From Asterella californica (lineage: Eukaryota > Streptophyta > Marchantiopsida > Marchantiales > Aytoniaceae), in assembly GCA_036924285.1 (NCBI GenBank), contig JAYKYS010000002.1, positions 7,812,001-7,876,000 of the forward strand: DNA of 64,000 bases, read 5' to 3'. This document shows positions 12,501 through 24,466 of this stretch, one piece after another. Numbering within the stretch: the stretch's first letter is position 1; the number at the start of each line of letters is the position of its first letter. Below the pieces are notes generated by a model, which saw nothing but the letters and a program-made list of their open reading frames with translations, was not told the origin of the DNA and made no database searches. The position numbers and the translations under genes are program-made.

Positions 12501-13915
12501 ACCGTGAAGTTCTCAGTGAACTCCAACTTCCCACACGCAAATCGTAAATCCAAGGCCACTTCAGAAGTTTGGTACGTCTTGCCCTTGACAAAGCGCACCT
12601 GAATAGGCTTGTCTGCCTTGGAGGTAGACAAGCCCAACTTCTTCACCAACTTTGGACTTATGAAGGAGTGAGTCGCTCCTGTGTCCACAAGAAAAGTAAC
12701 ATCACGGTTAGCAACCTTGGCTTGTAGATACATCAATCCCGGCGTCTTCTTCGTGGTTCTCAAGGTCACAGTCATCTCGCCCTCCAACAAGTCTTTTGCA
12801 ACAAATGCATTCATGCTACAGTTACTAACCTTAGGTTTCGTGCACCCCTTAGCAATGTGGCCCGCCTCGCCACAGTTGTAGCAAGTAAACTTAGCGCCAT
12901 TGCCCTTCTGAGGTGTCTGCCTCTTAGGTTTTACTCCTGTTTGCTGTCGCTTTGCTGCCGGAGCAAAAGAATCCTTCCGATCCTTCTCACCCCCATCCCA
13001 TTGTCGCTTGAAGCCCTTGTTCTTCTTTTGGAACTTGTCCGTGCTACGAGTTTCAAAAGGTTTCTGTAGCTGGACTTCGTCGTCTCCAATTCGCTCCGCT
13101 AGCTTCAAAAGTTCGGCACTTGTCGATGGTAGCTCCGGCATCCGAAAGAGAGCCTTCTCTGAGCTAGACTTGAGTCCCCCAATGAATATACATATTTTGG
13201 TCTCCTCAGTCCACTTGGAGAATGAGTCCAGCTTGGCACTGAACTCGCGCACATAAGCGCTTAAGGTCCTCGTTTGCTTCAGCCTAACTAGCTCGACACC
13301 ATCTCGAATCCTTTGATACTCCGGAGTGAATCGTCCTGCGAGCAACACCTTGAACTCCTTCCAACCAAGCGTTGAGACCGTCAAGGCATGCTCATCTCTG
13401 TATGCAGTCCACCAGAGAAGCGCATGGTCCTTCAGGAACGTAACCGCCGCTCTCACCTTGTCTGACTCCTGAGCCTGTTGCGTCTCAAAGTATAGGTCCA
13501 GCTCAGTTAAGAAATCCTTAACCTTTCGAGCTCGCCCTATACTTGAAAACGGGATCGGCAAATTCGTCTTACAAAGCTTTCTGGTAGACGAGGAACTTCC
13601 TTGGCCTGCCTCAAGCTCAGCGATACGTTTATCCCTGGAGGCCATACCCTCCTGCATGGTCTTCATCATCTTGATGAGTTCCGCATACAAGGCTCCTTGA
13701 CTTCCCGCGCCTGCATCGTCGGGCACCGCTGACAAGACTCCGTCTTGCTGCAACGGTGCCGCAGCTGGTACTGGGCTTCCTTGACGTTGGGGCGAAGGTT
13801 GTCGGTTATCGTCTCCTGACTGTGCCTCGGGGCTAGCTCGAGTCGATCTGGTCCCGGTGTCAGCCGCTCCACGTTTCTTGGTCTTCCTCCTGGAACTCTG
13901 TCCGACGTCGGCCAT
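9339..13915 (-). pseudogene. Chromovirus gag-pro-pol (RT, RNase H, integrase, chromodomain), broken
   Basis: From ATG 13913-13915 one frame encodes gag, a CCHC zinc knuckle ([14 protein letters not shown]), an aspartic protease with DTGATHSF, and the start of reverse transcriptase. A one-base loss near 11840-11855 shifts the rest into a second frame holding RT with YIDD (within 11520-11828), the RNase H block with HTDASDYAIG, integrase and a chromodomain. That frame is cut by stops at 11520-11522 (TAG), 11103-11105 (TGA), 11052-11054 (TGA), 9555-9557 (TAG) and 9507-9509 (TAG). The integrase keeps its three acidic residues (MDFI, SDRDSKF, QTERVN), but its zinc-binding HHCC motif ends CVTYQ where CxxCQ is expected, so the last Cys is missing. 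The product would have been a polyprotein acting in cytoplasmic particles and in nuclear integration. It cannot be made intact. Confidence 0.92.
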
Positions 13916-14016
13916 CGCTCCAAGTGTTCACCTAGAAATGCTGATCCGCTTCGTGTCTCGCGTCCCTCCTCAAGCGTCCAGCCTTCAGCCGCTACCTCAA
14001 GTTCTCGCTCACCGAA

Positions 14017-14034
14017 GCATCGGCTCTGATACCA
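14017..14034 (-). other. Primer binding site, initiator-Met tRNA type
   Basis: On the minus strand TGGTATCAGAGCCGATGC starts two bases after the 5' LTR end. TGGTATCAGAGC is the standard plant site complementary to the 3' end of initiator methionine tRNA. Confidence 0.92.
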
Positions 14035-14036
14035 CT

Positions 14037-15123
14037 TTTCACGCACCTACCGCCTTGTTGCGCTAGCGGAAGCTCTTGCTCAGTAGGTCCCGAAATTCAA
14101 ACCGCTAACCTGCAAACACAATCACAAGTTAGCGTCCATGCATCACTTACCTTAGTTCTGTTTGGTCCGGACCGGAGCCAGACCGTCTCCCTAACCATCA
14201 AGCTCAGCAATCCTAAGTCCCGACTTAGATCCGCCTAAGTCGGTCCCAAACATGAGCAAGTCACAATATGACTTGGGGCGGACTTCCTATAAAGTCCAGC
14301 GTCCTAAACGGTGCTTCCAGCACACCTAGCGGCCCAACCGCCCGTGATCTCCGTCTGGGTCTAAGTTCTCGACGGTGGTCTAACCCGCCGACTCGTTCCT
14401 TAGTCTTGCCCCAGCCCTTACATCGTTCCCAAGTCCAGACATCCAAGTCTGGATCGGAACGTGCCCAGCCATCACCTCATGCTCCCATAGTCCGCCCGCC
14501 GGACCATGGGGTCGGGTGACTCGTCCTGACCCACCCAGGCATCGAGCCCCCCTCATATATACTTCTGGGGATCGGCGGCCCCGCCCTCCTCTTTGGTCCT
14601 TGAAAATTATACCACAACCCGATTGTGGTTCGGCCATAACTTCCAGCTCGGAGGTCAGATCGAAGAGTGTTATATATCACTGGAAAGCTCTCGACGAGAT
14701 CTTTCCAATGATACCTCACTCGCCTCGAGATTTTACATGGAGCTCCGTCCACGACCTAAAACGTCCATGGAGCTCCAACACTTAGCAGTTTTTCCGAAAC
14801 CTGTGGTCCAGACCCAGGGTCGAACCCTGTGGTTCATCTGCGTCTCGGACCCACGTCTCAGACCTATGTCTGAGACTCATGTTTCAGCCTGTTCCCAGAC
14901 TCGCCTCCTTAGGTCAGCGTTCGTCTGGGGCCCTCTTGGGATAGGTCCTTATGTCCTAACCCAAGGTTCCAACCTTGGTTCAGAGAACCACTTAGGGTTC
15001 ATCTGATCCCAACTTCCCGGCCAAGCCGTTAAGTCCTACTCGCAGTGTTCACAACCTAGCGCAAGTCCGCTAGGGTTCTGTTGTTCGCGTCTGCGCCCGA
15101 TCTTGAGAATGAGGGGCGCGACA
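14037..15123 (-). repeat. Chromovirus 5' LTR
   Basis: Pairs with 7481-8605. It begins (minus strand) at TGTCGCGCC, next to 15123, and runs to the primer site. It would carry the promoter. I could not assign a TATA box with confidence. Confidence 0.9.
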
Positions 15124-15127
15124 CTTG

Positions 15128-15477
15128 TCACCTATGGTGTGAGTCTTCATGTATATATAATGTTGTGAAATCTTCATACATTCAAACTCGGAGTCTTCAA
15201 CACAAGCAAAACTAGGTTTTCAGGTAGGTTATATACAAATCGATGTAGAAAGATTGATACTTCTAAGAAGACAGTCCAAGAAGAGACAGCGAGTAGACAA
15301 GGAAGTAAAATAGGAATGAGATGAGAGAGGCTTTGCCTCTCCATGTATATATAGTGGAGGTGAGTACAATGGAAACTCTAATGGTGGGTTAGTCCTCTAA
15401 CTAACTATATGTAACAACTCTAACCACTCCGGCTTATATTAGCCGTCGATCTACTAGAGCTTGAGACTATATCAACA
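15128..15477 (-). repeat. Copia 3' LTR with TATA box and hairpin
   Basis: On the minus strand it begins TGTTGATATAGT directly after a purine tract GAGCTTGAAGAGGAG, the usual copia arrangement. A CTATATATAC box lies at about 15346-15355 and a perfect 7-bp stem with a 3-nt loop (GAGAGGC TTT GCCTCTC) at 15325-15341. The left boundary is not fixed. Confidence 0.7.
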
Positions 15478-17064
15478 CTCCTCTTCAAGCTCGACTCTAC
15501 ATGTTGTACTCCTAGACAATGTCTGAAAGCATCAAACTTATCTCTAGACAGTGCCTTAGTAAAGATATCGGCAACCTGATCTCTTGTGCTCACATAATTG
15601 AGCTCAATCTCTCCTGCAAGGACCTTCTCTCTAATGAAATGATGATACACCTCAATGTGCTCCGTCTTAGCATGGAAAATAAGATTACTAGCTAACTTCA
15701 TGCTGCTAATGTTGTTAGTATATACAACAACAAGATCTGTACACTCCACACCAATATCAAATAGCAAACATCGAAGTCATATCGATCCGCATGATGTGTT
15801 TGTTGCTCCACGGTATTCTGCTTCTATAGATGACAAAGCAACCGTAGGCTGCTTCTTAGAAGTCCAGCTTATAGCAGCGCTTCCAAGTCCAAAAGCGTAA
15901 ACTGACGTGGAGCTCATGTCGACACTCTCTGTCCAATCAACATCAGTGTGATCATGTAACAACTGGTCCACCGTATCGATAGTGAAGTCCGTATTGCATC
16001 TAGAACTTCACGTAGCGGAAGATCTGCTTGACAACCTCCAAATGTGATCTTTATGGTGATTGATAAACTGACTGACGACATAGCTCAAGTCTGGCATGGT
16101 GATAGTCAAGTAGATAAGACTCTCAACCATCTGTTTGTACATGCGTGGATCATCAAGTAACTCACCATCCTCTGCTCTTAGCTTTACCCATTGCTCTAAT
16201 GGCGTAGCAATGGGTTTGCAGTCAAGCATACCAAATCTCTCAAGCATACCGAGAGCATATTGTCGCTGTACAAGCCAAATATCTTTCTCATCTCTAATAA
16301 ACTTACACAACAAAGAAGTACTTGTGATCTCTTAAGTCCATCATCTCGAACTCAGATTTCAACAACATAGATGGTGATTACAACAATCCTATCTCGTATT
16401 CTTAACGAATACAAGGTAGAGTTTGAACTACAAAGATGAAAACCAAGAGACTACAAGTAGGAATTGATCTTTGCATATCATGCTCTTGGTGCTTGTTTCA
16501 GACCATAGAGGGCCTTTCTTAACTTACACACATGAGAAGGGAACTTAGGATCCTCATAACCTGGAGGTTGTTACATGTAGACCTCCTCCTCAAGATCGAC
16601 GTTCAAGAAAATGTTCTTGAAGTCCATCTGATGCATTTTCCAACCTTTTTGAGTTGCAACTGCAACTGCGGTTTGAATAGTCACCATCTTTGCAACTGGA
16701 GCAAATGTCTCCTCAAAATCCACTCCACTGTATCGACATACAGTACCATCCGAGTTGCGCTTGACCTTGAAGACCCACTTGCAACCAATCGCTTTCTTAT
16801 CCTCAAGTAAGTCCACCAACTCCCAAGTCCGTTGGTGGTGAAGCGCAACAAGTTCATCTTTCATAACACTCACTCATTGGAATTTATGCATCGTCTTCTC
16901 AGATGAACTCGGTTCTTGTTCCTGAAGAACATTAGTCATATATGCATGATGTGCAGCAAGGAAATTTTCATGCATATACCTACTCACTAGATGTTTTGTC
17001 CATTCAGATCTGCGAGAGATAATCAGTGCACTAGTCACCTCCTCTTGCAACTGATCTGACGTAG
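15478..17064 (-). pseudogene. Copia pol: RT and RNase H, broken and truncated
   Basis: Right to left: WELVDL and GCKWVFKVKR with DFEETFAPVAKM, the N-terminal half of copia reverse transcriptase (16571-16873, and a further stretch to 17064 across one stop); ERFGMLDCKPIATPL and SLIYLTITMPDLSY (16008-16313); then the RNase H signatures SKKQPTVALSSIEAEY (15777-15971) and DQVADIFTKAL (15420-15767). Stops and frame breaks separate these blocks and the RT block carrying the YVDD box is not recognisable, lying in the damaged stretch 16314-16570. The motifs are unambiguous for Ty1/copia. The gene is dead. Confidence 0.88.
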
Positions 17065-19352
17065 TGTCATATCAGTTTGGGCACCCCGGCTAGGTTGATC
17101 GAGTGCGGAGTGGCAAATCTTGGTAAGGTTGTTAGTGCCGTTAGGGCGAGTTGGTGGGATAGCTCACTAAGGGTATACTTCGCAGGTTGGGCTTGGAGGC
17201 CTTAGTTCTTCAAGTTGAGCCTTCAAGCTCCAAGCTATGGTGGATAGTCTAGTTGAGTGTAATCAGGAGTCTCTTCGAGCATAGAGTGGGTTTGGCTTGA
17301 CCGTTTGTGAGTAATCTTTGTTGCAGTGTTCTTTGTTCAGATTACTTGAAGAACTCAGATTGCGAGGTCTGACTGAGAGGTTTCAAGTCGTGAATTTCAG
17401 CCGGTGGTATCTCCGGAGTTGGCATATTGTTAGTATCTTCCATTAGCGAGTGTGCGCGTGTGCGGAGTGGTTCTTTTGGTTGTGTAATCAATCGCTGTGT
17501 GGATTAATAGTAGTTGGACATGTTCTTGGTCGAATTTGGAGTGAAGTAGTGCGGAAGCGCTGCTGGATTTTCCTATCATAGATTTTTGTGGTCAATTTGA
17601 GATCGACAGAAGTACGTCGGTGAATGTCGAGTTGGCATGGGTCGGCAATTTGTGGTGCTGAAGAGTGCAGTAGGTGCGCGCTGAGAAGACAATTCCAACG
17701 CACCAAAAATTGTTTGATTTGGTGAAGGATCGAAGAAGTTACAAACCGAAGAAGGTCACGGGTGGTCCAAAATCTGACGTAAACCCGTCTGCGAGTGCCA
17801 ATTTGGCAGATTTCGACCTTTTGGAGTGTATTTTCGACCTCTGAGTTGCTGTTTTAGGCGTGCTCTGTTTATAAATGTCCTTCTTGTGGTGTTTGGCTCG
17901 AGTTCTACTCTACTCTAAGCGGAGAGTGAGCGGGAGTGTCGAGGTGTGGAGTGCGTGTTAGGAGACGTTTAGAGGCGTCGAGGCTTCGAGGAGCAAAGGT
18001 GCGTGAGTGCGGAGACGGAGCGGAGCTCGAGTCCGAGCCCGCTGTTGTGATGTGAATCATTTCACATAGTAAATGATTCACTTCTCAACCATGAGTTAGT
18101 CTCTCTGAGTGAAGTTAGGACCTCAGAGAAGTTGATTCTCGAGGGAGTTATGTATTTTGAGTCCTAGTAGATTTTTTACCATGTTCATAGAGTTTTAAAT
18201 TCATGGGTTGTACTTACTTGTCGCCCATGCATGTTTTCTAGCTGGTTTAAGTTATCTTCAGGTTTGCGTGTCATTTTAGGTAGTTTAAGATTTACGTTGA
18301 TACTTTAGGGGGGCTAACATGGTAGCCTATGAGTGAAGTTAAGTTACCACGTGGATTAGGGCACTAAAGGACAACCAAGTGGAGCTATGAACTCCCATTG
18401 GTCTATTTTTGTTTTTATAAAACTCTAAATTTAGAAACAGAGGTCTAAAAGAGAGTTCGAGCATTTGGTGAGGACACTACGAAATTTGAGAGCACAGGAA
18501 GATAGAACTCGTTGTGCTAGTCACTGTCAGTGAAATTCTTGATCGATTTGGATCAATAAAAAAGGAGTTATGCCAAATTGAAGTTCGGATTGAATTGAAA
18601 CTGCATCACTTTTGTTGATTTTGGGGTTTTGAGTGTCAATTCCAGCAGAAAAGAGATAATTGCTTCAAACCTGCGTTCAATGTCAGCAGGGCTACGACTG
18701 TCCAAAAAGTTTCATGTCATTTGAGTGATTGAGTAAATCAGGGCGACCGCTGAAGGGGAGGGGGTCTGAAAAGCTCTCAATCTAGAGCAGCAACTTCAGA
18801 GAAGGCGATCTGGAGAACCGTGTACAACCAGGAGGTCCAACTTCACAGGGGTGTTCAGCATCCTGTAGACTCCAAATCCTGTAAGAATCTTTGAAAATGA
18901 TAGAGCCAATTTCTTGTTCTAGGTCGAAATAGCCATCTGGGTGTCAGAAATTGCCGTAATTTCTCTACTCATGATGTTTCTGTCCATATCTCGGTGCTAG
19001 AATGTGATCTCAGGCTGAAACTTCGTGTGTGTGCTCAGTATGGCCTCTTTTACATGTAGGAGAAATTTAGAAGTCTGAACCATCATAGTTTTCTTCTCCT
19101 TGAGCGTTAAAGTTCACCGCCTGATCCTATTACTACTAGTCAAACCTGAACTTTGCTTCCTGAACATATTAGAGGTTCCTACAGACCTGTATGAGTGTCT
19201 ATAACGCCCTGTTGTAACCTGAAAAGCCTATCCCTTGAGTAAGCCAACCACAGCCAGAAGCCTAGTACTTCTCTGAGTAGGAATATGAGAGTCTTCCGAT
19301 CACGTCATACTAAGAAGGTTCCGCCCTTCTCAAGAAAACTCTCACCTTGACA
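17065..19352 (+). repeat. 5' LTR (about 2.3 kb) of a plus-strand Ty3-type element
   Basis: Inferred LTR: it starts TGTCATATCAG at 17065, exactly where copia homology ends, and finishes TTGACA at 19352, two bases before a primer-site-like sequence, with TGTCA/TGACA inverted ends. No second copy was seen in the window, so the call rests on the ends, the primer site and the gag that follows. It contains no credible coding frame. Confidence 0.65.
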
Positions 19353-19354
19353 TC

Positions 19355-19374
19355 TGGTGCTTCCACTGAGAGCT
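19355..19374 (+). other. Probable primer binding site
   Basis: TGGTGCTTCCACTGAGAGCT follows the LTR end after two bases. It resembles the TGGTGCTTTCATTGAGAGC sequence found just inside the LTR of many plant Ty3 elements. I have not matched it to a particular tRNA. Confidence 0.55.
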
Positions 19375-19421
19375 CTTGGAGTGATTGATCGCGGAGGTTG
19401 AGATTCTGATACAAAGAAGAG

Positions 19422-21553
19422 ATGGATCGCAAGAGCGGAGCTACTGCTGTTGCCTCTGGGGCTGGAGCATCAACGTCTACTGCTGCACCGTTAGCTGCAC
19501 CTGCGTCTTCTACAGCGACATCTACATCTGGTCTGGACACGGCTGAGATCTTGAAGATGCTTGCGGCCCTGGTCCAACAACATCCGATCGTTGGAGGGGG
19601 TGAGTTAAAGTCCACCAAGGCTTTGCAAGCTATTGTGAACAGATGTGGAAGGTTTGAAGGTTAGATATCTGCGTGAGTATAGAGGAGAGATGGAACTGGT
19701 TAGGTTACTGATGCTGAGATGATAGCAAGTTTTGAGTTAGCTGTTATTCCTGAGTTGCGGGACCAAGTTAAGGATGTACAGAGAAGAAATCTTGGAATCT
19801 AGATGAGTTTTGAGCGATCTCTTCGAGAGGAGTTTCTCGAAGAGGATTCAGAGAGAGTTACTAGGAGAACATTTTTGGACTGGGTTGAGCAGCAACCTGG
19901 TCGTATGATGAGCCTGAATGAGTTGCTGAGAGAGTTTGATCGGAGATACCGACAACTTTCAATTCTTGAGAGCATAACCTTAGATGCTAGGAGAATAGAG
20001 CTTTTCCTGCAAGCTACCGATGGCAGATAGATTATGCTTCATGTTAGCAGATCGATCGGCTGAAGGAGGTGTTACTATAGATTGGGAGAGAGTTGAGGAT
20101 GCCGTCGCTGTACTAACAAGACAGAGACGAGGGAGAGTAGCTGTAGGAGGACGACCGTTTGCGAAAGTGATCACTCAACCTTATGCTGCTCCTCAAGTAC
20201 AGCAGCCTCTAGCTCCTGCTCCCAAACCTGTTGTCCCGGCTGCAGTTCCTTTGATGCCAGTTGTGTCAGTTTCTGCACAAAGGGCACCTGTTTAGAGACC
20301 TGCGGAGAACCAAGATCAACAGAGTCAGATTGAAGATCTTATCCGGCAGATGCGAGAACTGAAGGTGGAGCTAGCTGGATTGCAGAGAGAGTAGCCGCCG
20401 ACGCCTGCTGCTGCACGTCCAAGAGGTGCTCATGTTCATAGATGTATATGATGTGACAGTCTAGATCATTTTCGAGGAGACTGTCAAGAGCTCACAGTTG
20501 TCTTGCGAGATAGTGTGGTTCGCTACCAGAACGGTAGGCTGCACTTTTCTTCTACTGGAGAGCCGTTGAGCACGCAGTTTGGACGAGGAGGCATGAGGAG
20601 TCTACCTCAGATTGCTGCAGCTGCAACGGCAACTGCGTTGATGGCACCGTTGGTAAATTTTGATGTATATGCTGGGCATACTGAAGTCTCTTCTAGTCTT
20701 ATTTTGCTAGATAGGACTGTTGAGAAGAGGGTGGCTCCAGTTCCTTATGAGATACTGAAGAGAGGAGCTAAGTCTATTCGTAAGGTCATAGGGTGAGGAG
20801 ATCCTATAGACGTTGTTTCTATCATAGTATTTTTGGATGTAGATAGACACGTTCACTAGCAGGATGCTTCTGTGGAGGAAAGGAGGCGACGAGAAGCCTC
20901 TGAACTTGATACTGGAGTTCTTGAGGAGACTGGAGAAGACGGAGAGTCACCAAGAGGCGAGCAACTCCTCCAAAGGACATCCCCTCTACTTCTCAAGCTC
21001 CTTCACCTGCACCAGGTCCGATGGAGGATGTGTAGAGGTCTCAGCAAGAGCCAACGACGATTGGAAGAAGGTTTACTGCCCAAGAAAAAGAGAAGGGACC
21101 TGCCTACAAGTTGGCGGTTGATATTGAAACTTCTACTGATTTGAAGAACATCTTGGAGCAGAGGATACTGGATGCACGAATCGAGTTTTCTCTTCGGGAA
21201 GTTCTTGATATTGCAAAGAGAGAGTTTTGCAAACTGATCATCGACATCATCAAGCGCAAGAGACATGTGATGTCTGAACAAGTAGAAAGTCAAATGATAG
21301 ATGTGGTAGGAGCTTCTGTGAATGATGCAGAATTCGGCAAAGTACATTTCCAGGAGATTGATGACCAAGGCTACCAGTAAGAAGCGTTAGTTGCTAGTAC
21401 CAATATCATTGAGTTTGACGATGAAGAAGCTGACGAGGAGAGTCCAGTTACTGATAGTGACTTCAGAAAGAGACATTGGGCTCGTGCTACAACTGCTACA
21501 CGAGTTCGTCTTGGAAGTTTACCTGAACCTATTGCTGCTTTAGTTGAGCACGG
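19422..21553 (+). pseudogene. Decayed gag-protease of a Ty3-type element related to the 29-62 kb elements
   Basis: From ATG 19422 a gag frame runs with repeated breaks (stop at 19662-19664, frame changes near 19670, 19800, 20020, 20295 and 20400). Several blocks align with the gag at 31135 and 40703: STKALQAIVNRCGRFEG, a DSERVTRRTFLDWVEQ block, a damaged zinc knuckle near 20440-20490 (CDSLDHFRGDC), FGRGGMRSL, and a STDLKNILEQRILDA / LREVLDIAKREF / IIDIIKRKR block at 21115-21280. The last readable codons are ALVEHG, the protease active-site region, at which point the minus-strand LTR of another element starts (21554). This is a diverged member of the same family as the outer element of the tandem array. 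It is non-functional. Confidence 0.82.
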
Positions 21554-23568
21554 TATCGTGTCGGATTTTGCGTGAAGGATGTCCAGGAAAACGCGAGGTT
21601 CATGGCTCTGGGATGTACTATGCTGAACAGAGACAAGACAGAGAAAAAACAACCACGAAAACGAATGCTGTAATATATATCAACTCCAAATGTATGTACA
21701 CTGCCAGTTCTTTCTTCCTTAGAACACAAAACTGAGAAACAGACCAGAGCGGTCTGTAATCTGCTCCAAAGCCCCTAAAACGAGCCCCTGAATCTTAACC
21801 CTGATCCCAAAACCACCAAAGCGTAGCTCAAAGTAAGAGAAACTTCCATTTGCTAACAAAACAGAGCTGCACCAGAATTCACGATTGAAACCCAAGTCCA
21901 ATCCACATCCATGTACAAGTTCTTAGCTAAAGCTAGCTACCACGAGTTGTATATAGCCAACCAGAACTCTAACGAACTCAAAGGAGCAAAACCCGTAGCG
22001 AAGAAACCGAAAAAAGCTTATATGAGAACTTCCTCCTTTCGTCAAACGGACTTCAGATGTCGATAAGGTCCCCTTCCTTGACTCCGTTAACCCAAAAAAT
22101 CTTCAGATCCGACTCCCAACAGTCGAGATATCATCGATTTTTGGTCGCAGGTGACCAAATCTTCAAAAACTGCTCCCTGTGACTTAAAACCACACACACC
22201 GCTCAAACGGATCGCTTGATCTGATATTTGTCTTCCTTGGCAGGTAGATCTAGCTATCACGAACCCAACGAGACTCCAAACAAGCCGTTTGGAGTTCCTC
22301 TTGCAAAACCACGCAAGAAATTTGGTCGCAAGTTGCAAAAAACTGACATAAATGAGCGGTTCAAACTCGCTCACCTCACCCAAACCAACAACCCAATCCA
22401 CGTATTGTCTTCTCCTATGCGTAGATGAAGACTCCCTGGTCACGTAGGCACCAAGAACAAAGAGCTTGGCTCACCGATCGCGAAGAACAACCCAATTTCA
22501 GATCGCAAGCGATGAAAAACCTGACGCAAGCGCTTCCCTGCGAGTCAATTTTACTCAGAATTCTCAAATCATCCGATGAACTTGGTATCGTCTTCAATTT
22601 CCTGAAGAAATCGTTGTTCTGATCTCGATGGATCCAAGGACAGCAAGTTTGGACTCCGAAACGGCCCGAACGGTCCAACTCCCCTTCTCACGTAACTGAA
22701 ATCTTCAAATCTCCCTCCTACGTCTCAATTTCTCTCAGTACACACACACCGATCCGCCTCTTCCCTAACCGTCTTAACATGTGCGTAGCCTGCACAGATC
22801 TCAACCCAATGACACCTTGCGCGCTTGTATTGGAGTTTTCAAATCTCCAAACAATCCACCGACAAGTCGTAAGTACAAGCTAACCCCTTAAGCAGCCCCT
22901 TTGCGTCAGTCTCTGTACGTACGAAGTTCTATGTGGTAATCATGAAGCATGCCCCTTGTGTCTTTGATATAACGCCTGAAGTCTCAAATACCCAATCAGC
23001 AAGTAAACTAGGGCTTAGCTTTATTTTTCCTTCTTTCGAATCGTATAACTTCTTCACTAGACGTCCAAACGAAGTAAACAAGGAGCCTATGAAAAGCTGA
23101 CCACGAGCTCTACCCATTGATGCGATGAAAGTGGAGATCCAAAATTGTGCCAAAAGTCCGTAAGCTGGAGCTTAGCTTGTTTTACTCATCTTTCGAGTCT
23201 TGTAACTCCTCCACTAGGCATCCAAACGAAGTAGACTAAGTGCTTATGGAGTGCTGACAAAGAGCTCTATCCACTAATGCGATGAAAGCGAAGATCAGAA
23301 GTTATGCCAAAAGTCCGTAAGCTAGGGCTTAGCTTGTTTTCTCCATCTTTCGAGTCTTGTAACTTCTCCACTAGGCGTCCAAACGAAGTAGACAAGATGT
23401 CTATGAAAAGCTGACAAGGAGCTCTATCCACTGATGCGACGAAAGTGGAGATCCAAAATGGTGCTAAAAGCCCGTAAGCTGGGCCTAGCTTGTTTTCTCA
23501 TGAGTGTCTTTGGAGTGACAAGCATCGAAGTCTGAATTTCAAGTAGGAGCTAGTCCACGACACGACAT
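21554..23568 (-). repeat. 3' LTR of a minus-strand element, same family as the array LTRs
   Basis: In reverse orientation it matches 29038-31058: its right end is TGTCGTGTCGTGG (at 23568) and its left end CCGACACGATA (at 21554), 2015 bp against 2021. It holds the same AAGCTAGG/GCTTACGG repeats (23160-23500) and the same TCCAAAC...GTTTGGA hairpin near 22270. It is clearly more diverged than the array LTRs. It interrupts the gag-protease remnant on the plus strand. Confidence 0.88.
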
Positions 23569-23770
23569 CCACCCCCTCTAAACTTATGCATCCTTCGGTA
23601 TGCACCAGAGATACCAACCAAGGAGTGGATCGGCACGCACCTCGTCATATCGTCCTACTTCTCATCTTAGCCAACCTCATCTTCAAGATCTTCTGCATTA
23701 TCCTCATCCTCAAACTGAAACTCTGTCAAGATATCTGTTAGATCGTCCTCCACACCTATAGACTCTGGAT
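23569..23770 (-). pseudogene. Polypurine tract and last integrase codons of the minus-strand element
   Basis: A purine run (minus strand GTTTAGAGGGGGTGGA) abuts the LTR at 23568. Just upstream, 23667-23765 encodes DLTDILTEFQFEDEDNAEDL, matching the C-terminal DLADILTEFQFEDEDYAEDL of the integrase at 45782. Homology is lost beyond about 23770, so the element has only its 3' end: the 5' part was deleted. Confidence 0.82.
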
Positions 23771-24466
23771 CAAGTGTGAACATTATCACAGAGGATACGA
23801 CATATGAATGAGGATACACAAAGTTCGAATCAACACCAAGGGTGTTGAGGATGGCGGACCAAAGCAGAAGAAGACCTTTGGGAGTGCTGTGAGATATCCC
23901 CACAACAATTGGTGAGATAGTCTTCAAACTCACTTACATAGTGCTAAGACCATTGGTTAAATTTGGTTATGGAGTACTGATAAGTCGACCTTGGTTATAT
24001 AGTGCTAAGGTACTTACTGACTGGTACAAACAAAAGCTATCCTTTAATGACCCAATGAAGCCTAAGGATAAATGTGTGTTAGTAAGTTGGAGGAAAATGT
24101 CACACCAAGGTGAGACGCCTTCAACAGACTCAAGGTACACTTCGGAGGAAGACTCTTCATCTTCAAGCACTAGCTCGGAGAATGAGAGATCATGACCCTA
24201 CATAGTTGTGCACTACTTGCAATGCTATGAGAAGAGCGTGAAGGACCCGATGAAGAATAGCAATCACAACTGGGACAGGGAAGTTCAGAGATAAGCCACA
24301 CAGAAGGAATGGTACTGAAGTCAGCAATAGTGGATTTGATCCTCGAAGAAAGGAAGGTCTTGAAGATCACATCGAAGTTACAGGGAGCAGAAATAGAAGT
24401 GTACCACGACATGTTAACTTACTATCAGGATGTGTCGCCTAGAAGATAGAAGACATGAAGGATATT
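23771..24466. other. Unassigned stretch between two retroelement remnants
   Basis: One open frame on the plus strand (23941-24195, ending in a Ser/Glu-rich tail) has no motif I recognise. It could be gag or protease sequence of the element whose RT follows, in decayed form. Nothing else is seen. Confidence 0.3.

Larger units (their letters stand above)
7481..15123 (-). mobile_element. Ty3/gypsy chromovirus, full structure, inactivated
   Basis: A complete LTR retrotransposon reading right to left: 5' LTR (14037-15123), primer site, one gag-pro-RT frame, RNase H, integrase, chromodomain, polypurine tract, 3' LTR (7481-8605). It is flanked by a 4-bp direct repeat CTTG at 7477-7480 and 15124-15127, the likely target-site duplication. 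LTR lengths differ (1125 and 1087 bp) through small indels, for example a run of about 10 bp near 7911-7920 and extra cognate phrases near 8301-8330 in the left copy, so the insertion is not recent. Chromodomain plus initiator-Met primer site define the chromovirus branch of Ty3 elements. Confidence 0.93.
15128..17064 (-). mobile_element. Ty1/copia element, 3' part only
   Basis: Minus-strand remnant with a 3' LTR (right edge 15477), a polypurine tract and the end of pol. It stops abruptly at 17064, where the LTR of a plus-strand element begins. The left end of its LTR is uncertain because the chromovirus sits at 15123: part of the LTR may lie at 7.4 kb, on the other side of that insertion. 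The rest of the copia element is not in the window as far as I can see. Confidence 0.82.

Noticed and set aside
21554..23568. Solo LTR
   Set aside because: A polypurine tract and integrase C-terminal codons follow at 23569-23765, so it is a 3' LTR of a truncated element.
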